Origin: Strongylocentrotus droebachiensis
Lineage: Eukaryota > Echinodermata > Echinoidea > Camarodonta > Strongylocentrotidae
Reading direction: 5' to 3'
Assembly: GCA_035222895.1 (NCBI GenBank)
Contig: JAVYIG010001825.1
Location: 28,501-92,500, forward strand
DNA: 64,000 nucleotides
In this document: positions 49,960 through 60,114 of the stretch, piece by piece
Position numbering within the stretch: position 1 is the stretch's first letter
Layout of the letters: every line of letters begins with the position of its first letter
Made by a program: the position numbers and the translations under genes
Notes under the pieces: model-generated
Databases searched by the model: none
What the model saw: the letters and a program-made list of their open reading frames with translations, nothing else
What the model was told of the DNA's origin: nothing

Positions 49960-52900
49960 CTGTCTCTCTTCCTCTTCTTCTCCTTCTTCTACTTCTTCGT
50001 GCTCTCTTGTTCCCTCTTCCTCCGACCCTTTTTTCTTGGGACTCTCTCATTCTCTATCCCCAACTCTCACTCTCACTCTCTCTATCTCTCTTTATCTTTT
50101 TATATATTTCTCTCTACAGCTTGTCTTTGAGGCTATCCCAGGTGATGAAGAGAGAGATGACATTGCAATCGATGACGTAATGTTTTATGAAGCCGCACCT
50201 TGTCCTACACGTGAGTTACTCTCTCTCTCTCTCTCTCTCTTTACTTCATACTACTCTCTTTTCTCTCTACTTCTTTTTTCTTCCTTTTGTCTTTACTACA
50301 TTTCTTTCTTCCTTCCATTTTATCTTCCGTTTCACCATTTTGTTTGTTTACTTTTTCTGTGGTAGTTCTTGCTTGATTGTTTTGTTGTTGTTGCTGTTAT
50401 TTTCGTTGTGTTTTTTTTCTGGTTGGTTTGTTCCTTCTTCATTAGTTGATTAGTTGCTTTTGTTTGGTTTGATTTCGTTTTTTTTTCATCGAATAGTACA
50501 ATAACAGGTAGGTTTGCAGAGGAATCGGAATGTCACTAGGCTCCGGGTAACATGGTTAGCTTTCAAGTCCAAGCTAGCCGCGGCACTAATGTCCTTTGGC
50601 AATACACGTATCTACATCAACCACTCTCCCCAGGTGTAAATGGATAGACGGCAGTGAATTCTTGAATGCTTTGAACGCGTTAGAGCAAAGTGCTAAAACC
50701 AGGGTAATAACTGTAATTGGTATGGTAGGTGCATTGGGCATCCCCTGGGCTGGATGTATAACCATTATAAATGTTACTGTTAATAAATATTCCGCGATTT
50801 GTTATTTTCAGAAACCACCATTCCACCAGACCCGGTGACACTTCCACCAGCAGTCAACTCCATCGATTGCGATTTTGAAAGTAACTTCTGCAGGTACGAG
50901 CAAGATTCCGAGAACGACCAGGCCGATTGGGCAAGGGAACAGGGAAAGTACGTGAAAATATCTGATAGGGGACCCCGTGTAGACCACACTCTCGGGACAG
51001 GCGAAGGTATTATTATTAATCTACATTTCAAGATAAAGCATCGCCTTTCATCAACATGTTGCCCTTTCTAATGCCTGGCACATCATTCATGTTTGTTCAC
51101 ATGTTTGACACCCCAGTCATAGCGACAAGACAGACTGACAACAGACAAAATACAAAAGCAGGACCTCGAATGTCCAATAATAATATGATCAGTTTGGAGT
51201 CTGTTTGGTTGTGTGACTGTGGTAGCACAGAGATTTTACTCTCCAAGAATTATGTCTTTGTATTTACAGATTTTAGATTGCTATGGAATCACATAACATG
51301 TCGATATCATACTTGATACCAAGCATTTTTAGACCATTTTGATATGAAGTTTGTCATTGCTATCGCAAAATCACAAGAAAAAGTTAATGTGAGAACACAC
51401 ACTTATTTACTCGAGGCTTTTATGTTCCCTGGTAGTGGGTACAAATGGTATGAAATCTAATCGAATTCTTTAAAAAAAAAGTTTAACTACATATATTACC
51501 ATGTATGTCACTTTGTCATCTACGAATCCGATGTCTCGACTTTCTTTCTCAATGCAGGTTACTACGCGATGTTCGACCCATCACTCTTTCAAAGCCTTAA
51601 CCGGTATGACGTTGCCGTACTAGTCTCTCCATTCGTACAGGCATCCAACCAACCTCGCTGCGTTCTGTTCTACGCATTCATGTACGGGTCCAATGTGGAC
51701 TATCTAAACCTGTACATTAGGCCGTGGGGCACGGCGCCTACACTCGATCCGCAATTCTCAATCTACGGAAACATAGCCAATGAGTGGCGACTTTACGGGA
51801 TGGACGTACCCAGTTCAAAAGAGAACTTTCATGTAAGACTCAGTATTTGTTGTAGTTTTGACTGTTTTGTAGATTTAAGGTGACTGTTATTCTATGATTG
51901 GATTAAAATAGGCCGACATCACATGTATCAATTACACATCAAGTTGAACGATTACAAAAATCAGTTTATTCCTACTCACTCATAGTTTAGTATTTACCTA
52001 TTAAACCGTAAAATTTGTACGAAATAAGAACCGCGTAGGAAAAATCTAGAAATATAGAAGCCCTGTAAACCTTGGTATCAATAGTGCAGAATGTTTAAAT
52101 ATGAGTCAAATGAAGAAGGTTGGAAATTATGCACAGCTTATTCTTCTCCAGCATATTTCTTTATTAGTTTGGAAAGATGTAGTCATGCGAAAAGTGATCT
52201 ACATTTTGCCTTTTTTTCTTTTCCTTTTTCACTTTTTTTTAATGATTTCAGGTATTGTTTGAGGCAAATATCGGCCGCTTCAAGTCCTCGGCAAAGATTG
52301 CTATCGATGACATCGGAATGATCACAGGAATGTGCCCCGAACAAGGTACTTAAATCAGTGATTAACTGATTTTGATAGTTTGAACTTATATTTATGAATA
52401 CTGTGAGAACGACCATACACGTTAACCGTCATTTCCGTAATCATTTTCATTGCAAATGCTGTCGGATTACAGAATTTATTTGGGCACAAGCTCCTTCTGT
52501 TATTGTATTTTTAATACAAACGTGTGTGAATGTATATTCAAAATCTTAATGTGACATTTCATTTACCAATATTGGCATACGTAATGCCAGTGAAAATGCT
52601 TTAAATTCTAAAATGTCCTGAAATGATATTGTAATGCAGGGTCATTATTTTCAACACTTGATTCTTGATTTTAATGAAACAATGAGGAATATCAAACCAC
52701 TGTCATTACCCGTCTGATATTGCTCTCTATTAAAACTTTATAGATTTTCGAGTTTATATAATATCAGATCGGACTTTTCATTTGCTTAAATCGTTAATTT
52801 TCATCATTACTTTGTTTCTCCACCCCACCAACTCCCCCTCCCCTGCCAGTTGCACCAACCCCACTACCATGGGGTGCCGACTGCGATTTCGAGCAGAACG

Positions 52901-55900
52901 GGACATTGTGCGGCTACACACAGCGGTCTACGGATGCATTTGACTGGACCTGGCACCAGGGATCTACGGGAAGCACCAATACTGGACCACATACTGACCA
53001 CACCCTTGGCACGTCAGAAGGTAGGCCTTTTGCCCGTTGCTGAAGTAGGACTACGTCAGAGTAACATCGTAGAAAAATTATTGTAAAATGAATTTTGCAA
53101 ACCTTGTGGTGAATTAATAACGCACTTAGTAAGGTAATGGACATAGCACCTCTTGTTTAAAGCCTGTCTGCACTTGTTTTGCCAGGAAGGATTAGACCTC
53201 CCTGCATGGTCACTGACATGTGGTTATCTCATCAAATCAGCTCTCAATTAATATAAGAAAAAGGGGACCATGGGAGACCAACTGTCATCGATTAGGCATT
53301 TTTTGCTATATACAGGACGCAAGTAGATATAAGTAGTGCAGTGGGGCTTAAACTCGCATTACAAGACACAAGACCCTGTCCTTCAGACTTGTGCAACCGT
53401 GGTTCAAACACGCGGGATAAATAGACAATGAAGGAATAGGAAATGTAGACAGAATTGTTTACACCTCTGTTGGCGATCTTTTGTTTTAATCTGTTCATTT
53501 CGCGGTAAGAATAGTAGAATGAAGCATCAGTAGTAACTTGAGATCCACCAAAGATTACTAAGGTTAGTTTCATGTTGCCGAACTTGGACTCATAAAACGC
53601 ACGGATCAGATTTTCTGATAATCAGGATAACAGGCAATTAACAGAAATATTATAATGAGGAAGTAACAATATTTGAAGGGTTAGAATTAGGATTAGGGTG
53701 TGGATTAGTATTAGGGTAAAGGTTAGGGTTAGGGTTAATTGTAAGGCGAGATGTGCATCATAATTATTCTAAACTGTCTTGACATGATCTTCGTAACTTT
53801 CTGAAGGTCACTACATGTATATCGAGACCTCACTGCCGCAGCGTCCGGGAAACCTCGCTAGCCTCATCTCCCCTCTGCTGAACAGCCAGAACACGGACAC
53901 GTGTCTTCGCTTCTACTACCACGCCATGGGAGAAGGTGACATTGGTACTCTCAGGGTCATATTCAAATTGGAAGGTCTTTCATCCCTCGTTGAGCTCTTC
54001 CGGGTCACTGGAAATAAAGACGATCGTTGGATACCAGTCAATATCGATATTCCGGCTTCATCGACAGGGTTTGCCGATTTCGAGGTAATATTCCCGTTAT
54101 ATTACAAACAGTTTTCTGTCGAAGAGCATCATTTTCCATTCATTGGCATGATGTCCTCCAAAAAAATGATTTATTTGTTTTGGGTTTGGTTACTCTCTTT
54201 GTTGGTTTGTTTGTTTGTTGTTTTTGATGGTTGTCAGTTTTGCTACTAATTCTGAACAGTGTTCGGATGAAATGATAGCGGGCAATAAAACTTTGTTTCA
54301 AATTTTGTTCAACAATAATTATTGTAAAGAATACAGTTTCAAAAGGTACAATAAGAAAAAGAAAAATCGACAGCGTCTTATCAAAATGACACCAGACTTC
54401 ATAACATTGACGTTTCGATTCAGGTTCGCTTTAACGGCTACAAAGGAAACAGCTTGAAAGGGGACCTCGCCATTGACGATATTAAATTCTTACGTCAGCC
54501 GTGTGAGGGGTACCCTACTGAAGGTCGATGTAGCTTCGAGCAAGGTATAGAGTACTGCAGCTATACCCTATTTACGACAATTGACGTCACTTTGCCAACC
54601 TGGCAATGGTACGACAGGTTAGCTCTCGAGGAATCACCCCTGAAGAATATCAGTGAGTCGAATTATTTAACAATAAGAGTTTTTCTCATTTATTGTATCA
54701 GTAATGCCTAGGTCACATTTGCTCTACGGCTAGTATACGGCGGCCGTTCACCCCCGAAATCGAAAGATACTTGCGGCGGCCGCAAAGAATATATACGGTG
54801 GCCTCAGGGTTACCCTAGGGCGTATCCCTATCTTTACAGGCCGTACGGGTCGCCGTTGAATTATAACGTGGAGTTATAACCGTTTCATTTCTAGGTTCGT
54901 CGTAGCGATTAGATAGATACGCAGTAGCCATGCCGTAGAGTGGCTCCACGGCGAACGTACGTCGGGCGTACGGTAGCCTTGTGTTGTATATACTCCATGG
55001 GTGAAGCGGTAGCATCAGTCTGGCCACACGGTTGCCGTATGGTCCTCCTTCGGCCGCCTTACGGGCGCCTTACGACTACCTTGCGTCTGCCTTAGTATTT
55101 AAAAAAACCTTCGGCTGCCGCAGGGACGCCCTAAGGATACCGTGCGTCTTCATTTCAAAGGCTGTACGACAGCCGCCGATTGTTTGTCTTAAAAATACGC
55201 CGTGCAGCTACCCTAACGTAATGTGAGCGCTACCGTATGTGACCGTGGGAATGCTGCAGCGGCCCTGTAATTGATATTGGCCGTAGACATTTTAGACCGC
55301 ACGGCCGCTGCGGCAAATGTGACCTAGGCATTACGAATCGCATAGGGGTACCACAGACATCCCCACCCCCATCTTATGCTGATCCCACAACATTTATGCA
55401 TAACATATCGCAGGTACTATCCATACCACATTACTTACAGCTAGTCAGCACCCTAGTCTTTCCAAGGTGAATCATGAAAGGCATATTCAGCAGTTTTTAA
55501 GTCTCATCGGCGCCCACAACTAGTCAGGACCTCAGTGTTTCCCATGTTGTATCATACATGAGATTTAACAAGAGAATGCATAATTAAAACATTGATAAAC
55601 ATGGAGAAATGATAATATGAAATATGGGGAGCATTTCAACTGATTTCGATAGCGATAAAGAAAGGATTGATGACTACACGTGTGGTGTACAAGTTGAGAA
55701 GTGAGAAATTCCGATATAGATCTCTTCGATCATTTGATAAACTATTTACTATCAGTGACCCAATAATACAAACATATTGAACATGCAGTTCCTCATTTTG
55801 TGTCCCACCTTTATTTCAGCTTCGACATCGTTCATGTACTCGACGTCCAATACCAGAAATATCTACCCGGTCATGTACTCTGATACCTACGAGCTTCGCG

Positions 55901-57291
55901 CTCGAGATCATTGCTTAACAGCAAGGGTTCTGTTACTTAATGACGAGAGCATGCAGCTGAGTATCGCTGTCCAAAGAGGTACCAACGGCCAACGTAATAC
56001 TGTCGGCACCGTCGGCGGCAGACTTGACTCCGAGTGGGTGACCAAGGCGTGGAAAATACCCTCGGATTTCATGGACGGACCGTTTCGGGTATGTAAAAAC
56101 TTGCGTAGTATCCAAATTAACCTACGACTTGTAGACATGTTCTGACACTTACACTTTGGGGTTGTTGATTATCTGTCAATCTTAACATGTTTTTGCCACT
56201 TTCATCATTATCTAGCGTCAGGAAATAGTCAGTAGGCCGATTCCAATATACATTCTTGATCCCAAATTTCGTGACTTTGGACATTTTAAATCATACTCAC
56301 CATGGAGGAAAAGCTGGTCACTACACATTTACACGAGAATTTTTTTCAAAACTACTGATCTGCAAATACGATAATGTTCTCTACAACCATACACTTATTA
56401 ATGCTAACGATATGTAATTGATTTGTCATCTAATGTCCATCTCAGATAAACAATTTGTTTAGAGCGCTCATTATAAAGAAATGTTAGGGAAATATTAATT
56501 TTATGTAAATGTTTTTATTTTTGTTTTTATTTACAGTTGGTGTTTACTTCCACCATTCAAGGTGGTTCTAGCGGGATCATAGCCATAGATGATGTGAATT
56601 TCAGCCCTCAATCGGGAGACTGCGGTCAGGGTAAAAATAAATTTAATAAATCAGCTTTTGCTTTAAACACACCTCGTCACTTTTTGGCTTAGTTCCCTAC
56701 TACATTTGAATGTATGAAAAGTTAAACCCCTAGTAATTAAAACGCTGCTTTATGAAAAGAACTGTATTTTTCCAATCGCTCACGTTCATATCTATAAAGT
56801 TGAATATAGAATGAGATTCTTTGGGCAGTAATTCATATCTTCCTTTTCAGTTTGATGTGGCAAGAAATAAATAAACTTTAATTTGTTTTAATCTATCGCT
56901 GGAGGAAGATCGTAAATGACGTGAATTATATCATATCTATATTGATGTTTTGCAAACCGTTTCTCTTAACATAACAACCTTTTATCATCACATTCTTTAC
57001 TTCAATTAAGATGATGGTGGAGGAACTTCCACAAGGTCGTCCGGTTATAGCGAAAATCCAGGCCTCATTGCCGGGATCATCATCGTTCTCCTTCTTCTCA
57101 TCGCCGTGACCATCGTCGCCGTTATGATACGTCTTAAAAGATCGTTTACAGGGAAATTTCCAATAGTAAGCTTCAGTAACAAGCAGCCTGATGAGCAGCC
57201 CGTGATCAGTGACAACGGGGGTGATAACGAAAGCGGTATCACGGGGACTTCATTTACGTCAGCAACCAACGTCGACACAAGTCAAGCTTAA
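40124..57291 (+). CDS. gene C: six-MAM type I membrane protein, complete (1157 aa, 20 exons)
   Basis: Exons: 40124-40178, 41066-41212, 41772-41913, 44003-44117, 45345-45432, 45876-46019, 47070-47350, 47945-48035, 48256-48420, 49191-49459, 50120-50210, 50812-51006, 51558-51832, 52252-52345, 52850-53020, 53807-54084, 54424-54652, 55820-56088, 56537-56630, 57011-57291. The coding length is 3474 bases in one frame. The protein has a signal peptide (MAFVLLSIFACLAAICSV), six MAMs (about 19-182, 183-354, 355-529, 530-717, 718-895, 896-1064), a membrane segment (about 1083-1104, core IIIVLLLLIAVTIVAVMI) and a 53-residue tail without tyrosine. It matches gene B in domain order, linkers and exon plan, but has one extra intron in MAM1 and a different tail. 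An in-frame ATG at 40073 could extend the N terminus; I chose 40124 because it gives a clean signal peptide and the same exon length as gene B. Confidence 0.92.
40838..40905 (+). repeat. degenerate TTAGGG-like repeat
   Basis: Several GGTTAGGG units with interruptions lie in gene C intron 1. TTAGGG is the usual animal telomere unit; this is an internal, decayed stretch. Confidence 0.6.
41066..45432 (+). CDS. gene C MAM1 (exons 2-5), with an extra intron
   Basis: Exons 41066-41212, 41772-41913, 44003-44117 and 45345-45432. Motifs: CNFDFNLCNYTQDTTDQLDW, CLQFYYYMHGAHMGSL then VYTGVNSSSPVW, and SDIAIDDVEVLDGACP. The middle MAM exon, intact in the other 13 MAM domains here, is split by a 2.09-kb phase-2 intron after GSLR. 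That intron carries two inverted-repeat elements. Confidence 0.91.
41993..42103. repeat. small foldback repeat in the extra intron of gene C
   Basis: GGTTAAAACTATG...GGTGACTCCAA on the left pairs with TTGGAGTCACC...CATAGTTTAACC on the right around a centre near 42050. Confidence 0.7.
42247..43490. mobile_element. 1.24-kb element with AGAGATGGTTYATTGA ends and TTAA target duplication
   Basis: TTAA at 42243-42246 and 43491-43494 flank inverted ends AGAGATGGTTCATTGA and AGAGATGGTTTATTGA. The interior has no transposase frame I can recognise, so it is non-autonomous. TTAA duplications are typical of piggyBac-type transposition, though the ends lack the usual CCC start. It makes up most of the extra intron of gene C. 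Confidence 0.7.
44141..44358. repeat. degenerate GGACAACTACCCCC repeat, copy 1
   Basis: Units of about 17 bases of the GGACAACTACCCCCT type run through the start of gene C intron 4, beginning 24 bases after the donor. Long stretches match 46197-46478 in inverted orientation. Confidence 0.75.
44935..45065. repeat. (CT)n microsatellite
   Basis: A long CT tract upstream of gene C exon 5. It may lengthen the pyrimidine tract but ends about 280 bases before the acceptor. Confidence 0.95.
45700..45800. repeat. CTT/TTC trinucleotide tract
   Basis: Imperfect TTC repeats about 75 bases before gene C exon 6. Confidence 0.9.
45876..48035 (+). CDS. gene C MAM2 (exons 6-8)
   Basis: Exons 45876-46019, 47070-47350 and 47945-48035, with CDFEDGICGFTQDQTDDFDF, CVVFWYYMFGDTVGELNVYL and AIAIDDIEITNYGCP. 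The first donor is CAG|GTTCGT, with a tRNA-derived SINE beginning soon after. It is closest to gene B MAM2 by position and motif. Confidence 0.92.
46022..46175 (-). mobile_element. tRNA-derived SINE
   Basis: The minus strand from 46175 reads GGCGCGATAGCTCAGTTGGT and continues with an A box (TAGCTCAGTTGG, 46157-46168) and a perfect B box (GGTTCGAAGCC, 46115-46125). The D arm and a CGT-type anticodon loop can be drawn, but the acceptor and anticodon stems do not close, so it is a SINE head and not a tRNA gene. The tail end towards 46022 is not certain. It sits right after the donor of gene C exon 6. Confidence 0.6.
46197..46478. repeat. foldback block of GGACAACTACCCCC units, copy 2
   Basis: The left half reads GGACAACTACCC-type units and the right half their complement (GGGTAGTTGTCC), turning near 46305. 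The ends GGACACCTACCCCCTG and its complement match the outer end of copy 1 at 44141. Confidence 0.75.
48256..50210 (+). CDS. gene C MAM3 (exons 9-11)
   Basis: Exons 48256-48420, 49191-49459 and 50120-50210, with CDFEEIEICYYTLDSTGSIS, CVEFWYHLYGRDTETLNVYI and DDIAIDDVMF. The FEEIEICYYT signature and 165-base first exon pair it with gene B MAM3. CT tracts flank the last exon on both sides. Confidence 0.93.
48501..48816. mobile_element. foldback MITE in gene C intron 9
   Basis: The left arm (AATTTGATGGCAAACATTCA) and its complement on the right enclose a further palindrome (AAGGATTTTCAGAATAATTG facing its complement) centred near 48650. Target duplication was not resolved. Confidence 0.75.
49920..50118. 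repeat. pyrimidine-rich CT tract abutting gene C exon 11
   Basis: Nearly 200 bases of CT, CTT and TCT lead directly to the acceptor at 50119. Another CT run (50218-50245) begins eight bases after the donor at 50210. Confidence 0.9.
50812..52345 (+). CDS. gene C MAM4 (exons 12-14) with proline linker
   Basis: Exons 50812-51006, 51558-51832 and 52252-52345. The linker TTIPPDPVTLPPAV precedes CDFESNFCRYEQDSENDQAD; then CVLFYAFMYGSNVDYLNLYI and KIAIDDIGMITGMCP. The linker sits at the same place as in gene B but its sequence has changed, as expected for an unstructured hinge. Confidence 0.92.
52850..54525 (+). CDS. gene C MAM5 (exons 15, 16 and first part of 17)
   Basis: Exons 52850-53020, 53807-54084 and the 5' part of 54424-54652. 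VAPTPLPWGAD precedes CDFEQNGTLCGYTQRSTDAF; then CLRFYYHAMGEGDIGTLRVI and DLAIDDIKFLRQPCEG. The VAPTP linker is shared with gene B MAM5. Confidence 0.92.
53678..53738 (+). repeat. degenerate TTAGGG-like repeat
   Basis: GGTTAGGGTTAGGGTT within diverged GATTAGG units in gene C intron 15. It is similar to 40838-40905. Confidence 0.65.
54526..56630 (+). CDS. gene C MAM6 (rest of exon 17, exons 18-19), divergent
   Basis: MAM6 begins inside exon 17 with CSFEQGIEYCSYT, continues in 55820-56088 (HCLTARVLLLNDESMQLSI) and ends in 56537-56630 (IIAIDDVNF, SGDCGQG). Unlike gene B MAM6 it still has one cysteine in each of the last two exons, so the second disulphide could form. The missing intron between MAM5 and MAM6 is shared with gene B. 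Confidence 0.9.
54701..55334. mobile_element. 634-bp GC-rich element with GTAATGCCTAGGTCAC ends
   Basis: Perfect inverted ends of at least 22 bases (54701-54722 and 55313-55334) enclose a GC-rich interior dense in CCGTACGG, GCGGCCGC and GGCGGCCG permutations. It lies in gene C intron 17. Ends and interior style resemble the element at 21512-22101 in gene B. Confidence 0.8.
57011..57291 (+). CDS. gene C membrane and cytoplasmic exon
   Basis: After a Gly/Ser stem comes the segment LIAGIIIVLLLLIAVTIVAV, then RLKRS and a Ser/Thr/Asn-rich tail ending TSQA. TAA is at 57289-57291. The tail has no NPxY or YxxPhi motif, unlike gene B. Confidence 0.92.
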
Positions 57292-57460
57292 CCTTTTTCA
57301 ATTTCTTTTAGTTATTTTGCGCAATAGAATTATTCGTTATTATTACTATCATCTATCATCAATTTACAATTTAACGCTGAACTACTGCAGTAAGCCCTGC
57401 ATATATGATTGTGGAGTATGCGGTTTTACTCTTTATCCGCTCATTTAGTCTTGAAGATAA

Positions 57461-57830
57461 GCTTGAGTTCTGGTAACGATAGAAAATAAATGCTCACATA
57501 ATCCAACAAAACTTACACTGAATGCTCAAGATTACAAATAAATGACATGTGCCCAACGAATTTGGTAGAAAATGTATAAGGGCTGAGTAATGAGCATAGA
57601 AAGATAAGAAAATCAAGGTAAGTAGGCCCGACACCAAATGATTAACACATGTGCAAAATGATAGTTATGGTTTTTATTGAAGATGATTTTCAGCAACTTT
57701 GGAAAGGTTGTTTTTATTTTTACTGGTTTAAACAAACAACATACTGCAGGATAAGCAGTCCAGAATGAATTATAGCCATGTTTTGTCGACATACGATTCC
57801 CATACCAGAGCTCAAGATAAGCTTTAAGCT
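57461..57830. repeat. dispersed repeat, about 380 bp, copy 2
   Basis: Same-orientation relative of 11757-12140, starting with GCTTGAGTTC and ending near CATACCAGAGCTCAAGATAA. It overlaps the expected 3' UTR of gene C. Confidence 0.75.
57485..57490 (+). terminator. candidate polyadenylation signal of gene C
   Basis: AATAAA lies 194 bases after the stop, inside a dispersed repeat copy that starts at 57461. If used, the gene has taken its 3' signal from the repeat. Confidence 0.4.
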
Positions 57831-57914
57831 GTCTTTTATAATGTGCTCTCATGTTAACTCCTTCGTTTCCTTAGATTTCTAATTATTTTTAAAAATATAC
57901 CCGCGATTGCTGGT

Positions 57915-58079
57915 CCAGGGCCCCGGAACACAAATGTTTGCGATCATTTTCAAATTTAAAAAGCCAATTCTGATAGGTTAGTAATCAACCTTCTGAACAA
58001 TATGCACATGCAACAATGATTTTGATTGGTCATTGTCGTTTTGCAATTGATTGCAAACATTTGTGTTAACGGGGTCCAG
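57915..58079. repeat. foldback MITE, AACACAAATGTTTGC type
   Basis: GGAACACAAATGTTTGCGAT on the left pairs with the complement of TTAACACAAATGTTTGCAAT on the right, and both ends have a CCAGG/GGTCC motif. Confidence 0.65.
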
Positions 58080-60075
58080 AACGTTCAGAGCCGATACGAA
58101 ATTCGTGGCCAATTCATAAAAGAAACCAACTTTTAAACTTGAACCCTGAGCCTTGACCTAATACCAAATTACCCCCATCGTACCATGCCTAAATCGCAAT
58201 CCTAACTCTGTCCCCTAATAATTGACAATATAAAGCTTAGGTCAAATGTCGTCGGAGCATGTGTCGGATCATAGGGTAGCTGCGAGTCTTTTAGTCACGG
58301 CAAATGCTTAAATTTTAGTCCCTAGAATATGAAGAATATTTATTAGGTGAATATCTCCAAATAAGAGAGAGAAACCGCTTATCAATAGTATATATAGTAC
58401 CGATTTATTGAGCTTTATTAATCTTGTTTTCACTTGCTTTATTCATGTAGATACTTTGGTAATGGTGCTTTTATATTGTAATCTTATTGTAGATACTATA
58501 CCACATGTGGCTGCAATCAATACAAATTGGAAGTAATTGAACAGAATTTGTATCATCACGCTCTAATAAATAACATATTTTATAACAATACTTTCTTGTG
58601 TATGATTTTATATAACTTCAACACAGCTCTCCCAAATATTAGTGCAAATAAACTGTATGTTAATTTATGTTTTTCTCGTAATTGCCTAATACATTAACCG
58701 CTTCTATGTAGATGTGAAATCTTAACGAACGTGAACTCATGCAGAAGGTGATCAAAACGAATCAAAGCAAATCAGCAGGCGATGTCATCCCCTCACTATT
58801 CCCCTTATATTTGTATGACATTTCGTACCTATATCACATTTCCCTTTGTATTACAATACATTAAAGTAGTGTAGATTTTGCACATATTCATTGAAGATTA
58901 AAACCATGTTTGACATTCCCAGAACAGAAAAGTGATACTCTTTGTTAAGTTTATGTTTAGACGAAAAGTGAAAAGTGAGGGATGACACCATCAACACGCT
59001 AATTTGCATACAGCCTATGCGATACATGTCACTGTTTAATGAAGTTATACGAACCTCTAAAATTCCATAACTTTCTCATTTTCATCCGATTTTGTTTAAA
59101 CTTTCACTGTTTTATATGACTTATGTTTGATTTTTTTCTCAATTTATTTAATCAAACTTTCAAATGGGCCTTATTTGCCTTTTCATTCACCGGTATTTGT
59201 GATGGATAAAATCCCATATTTAGGTATTGCTATGTCCACCATGTCTCAGGCAAGACAGTTTTGAGGTCATCTTGAGCATTTGTTTATTCCAGAAGCAAGA
59301 ATATAGGATCACTGACCTAAGTAGTAGATTATAGCCTTGCGCTAAACACGATACGAAGAAAAGCTTACTACTGCAACAACTTCAACTGCTGCTACTGAAT
59401 GCGTTAGATTTCAATAATTAGTCTTAAATGGTCTTAAATTAAAAAATGTTAAATTTCTTGATAACATGGCTAAACTTCACATAACAGTGTATAAATATTT
59501 TATAGAATACATACCCAAGAGAAAAGATGAATGCTGTACGATTATATTGACGAGGTGCAAGCATGATAGTTAAAAATTTAACGTGAAAAATTGATAATCA
59601 TCGGGGAGGTTCCCCCCAAAAAATGAAATTTGGGCGGATTTCAAGGAAAATAAATACATTTTGTTTTAAAGAGCAAGAAATTTCGCGAACAAATGTCGTT
59701 TATGTCAAAGACAGGAACATGCGACTTACAAATCTACAGAATTAACATTTTTTGATTGTTCATTGTGAGAAAAAAGTTACTTACATTGTAAACTCAAGCT
59801 ATATATTTAAGACTTAGACTACTACGGCATGCGATTTATGCCCTTTAAAATATCTTGAACCAGATGTTAAATTAGAGGGAAAAGAACCTTATGAATTATA
59901 ATCTTTTTATATTTTTTCTTCAATAATGAAATATCAAAAAATGGGAATTATGTAGATTTGTGACCATGACTTGTTAAGTTCCTTGAGAAACTAATGCCAG
60001 GAATGGTTAGGCGAACGAGTTGCTTGAACGGCCTGTCATAGTTCACTTCCAACTTAAGTCGATCTTAGTCTTTGT
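58080..60075. other. spacer between genes C and D
   Basis: A+T-rich sequence without a supportable exon, promoter or RNA gene. Open frames are short and lack splice-site or homology support. Confidence 0.55.
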
Positions 60076-60114
60076 CAGTGGCGTAGACAGGTTCGTACAC
60101 CTGGGGGGGATGAC

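Noticed and set aside
54815-55226. Open frames in the GC-rich block of gene C intron 17
   Set aside because: Artefacts of a GC-rich inverted-repeat element with perfect ends.
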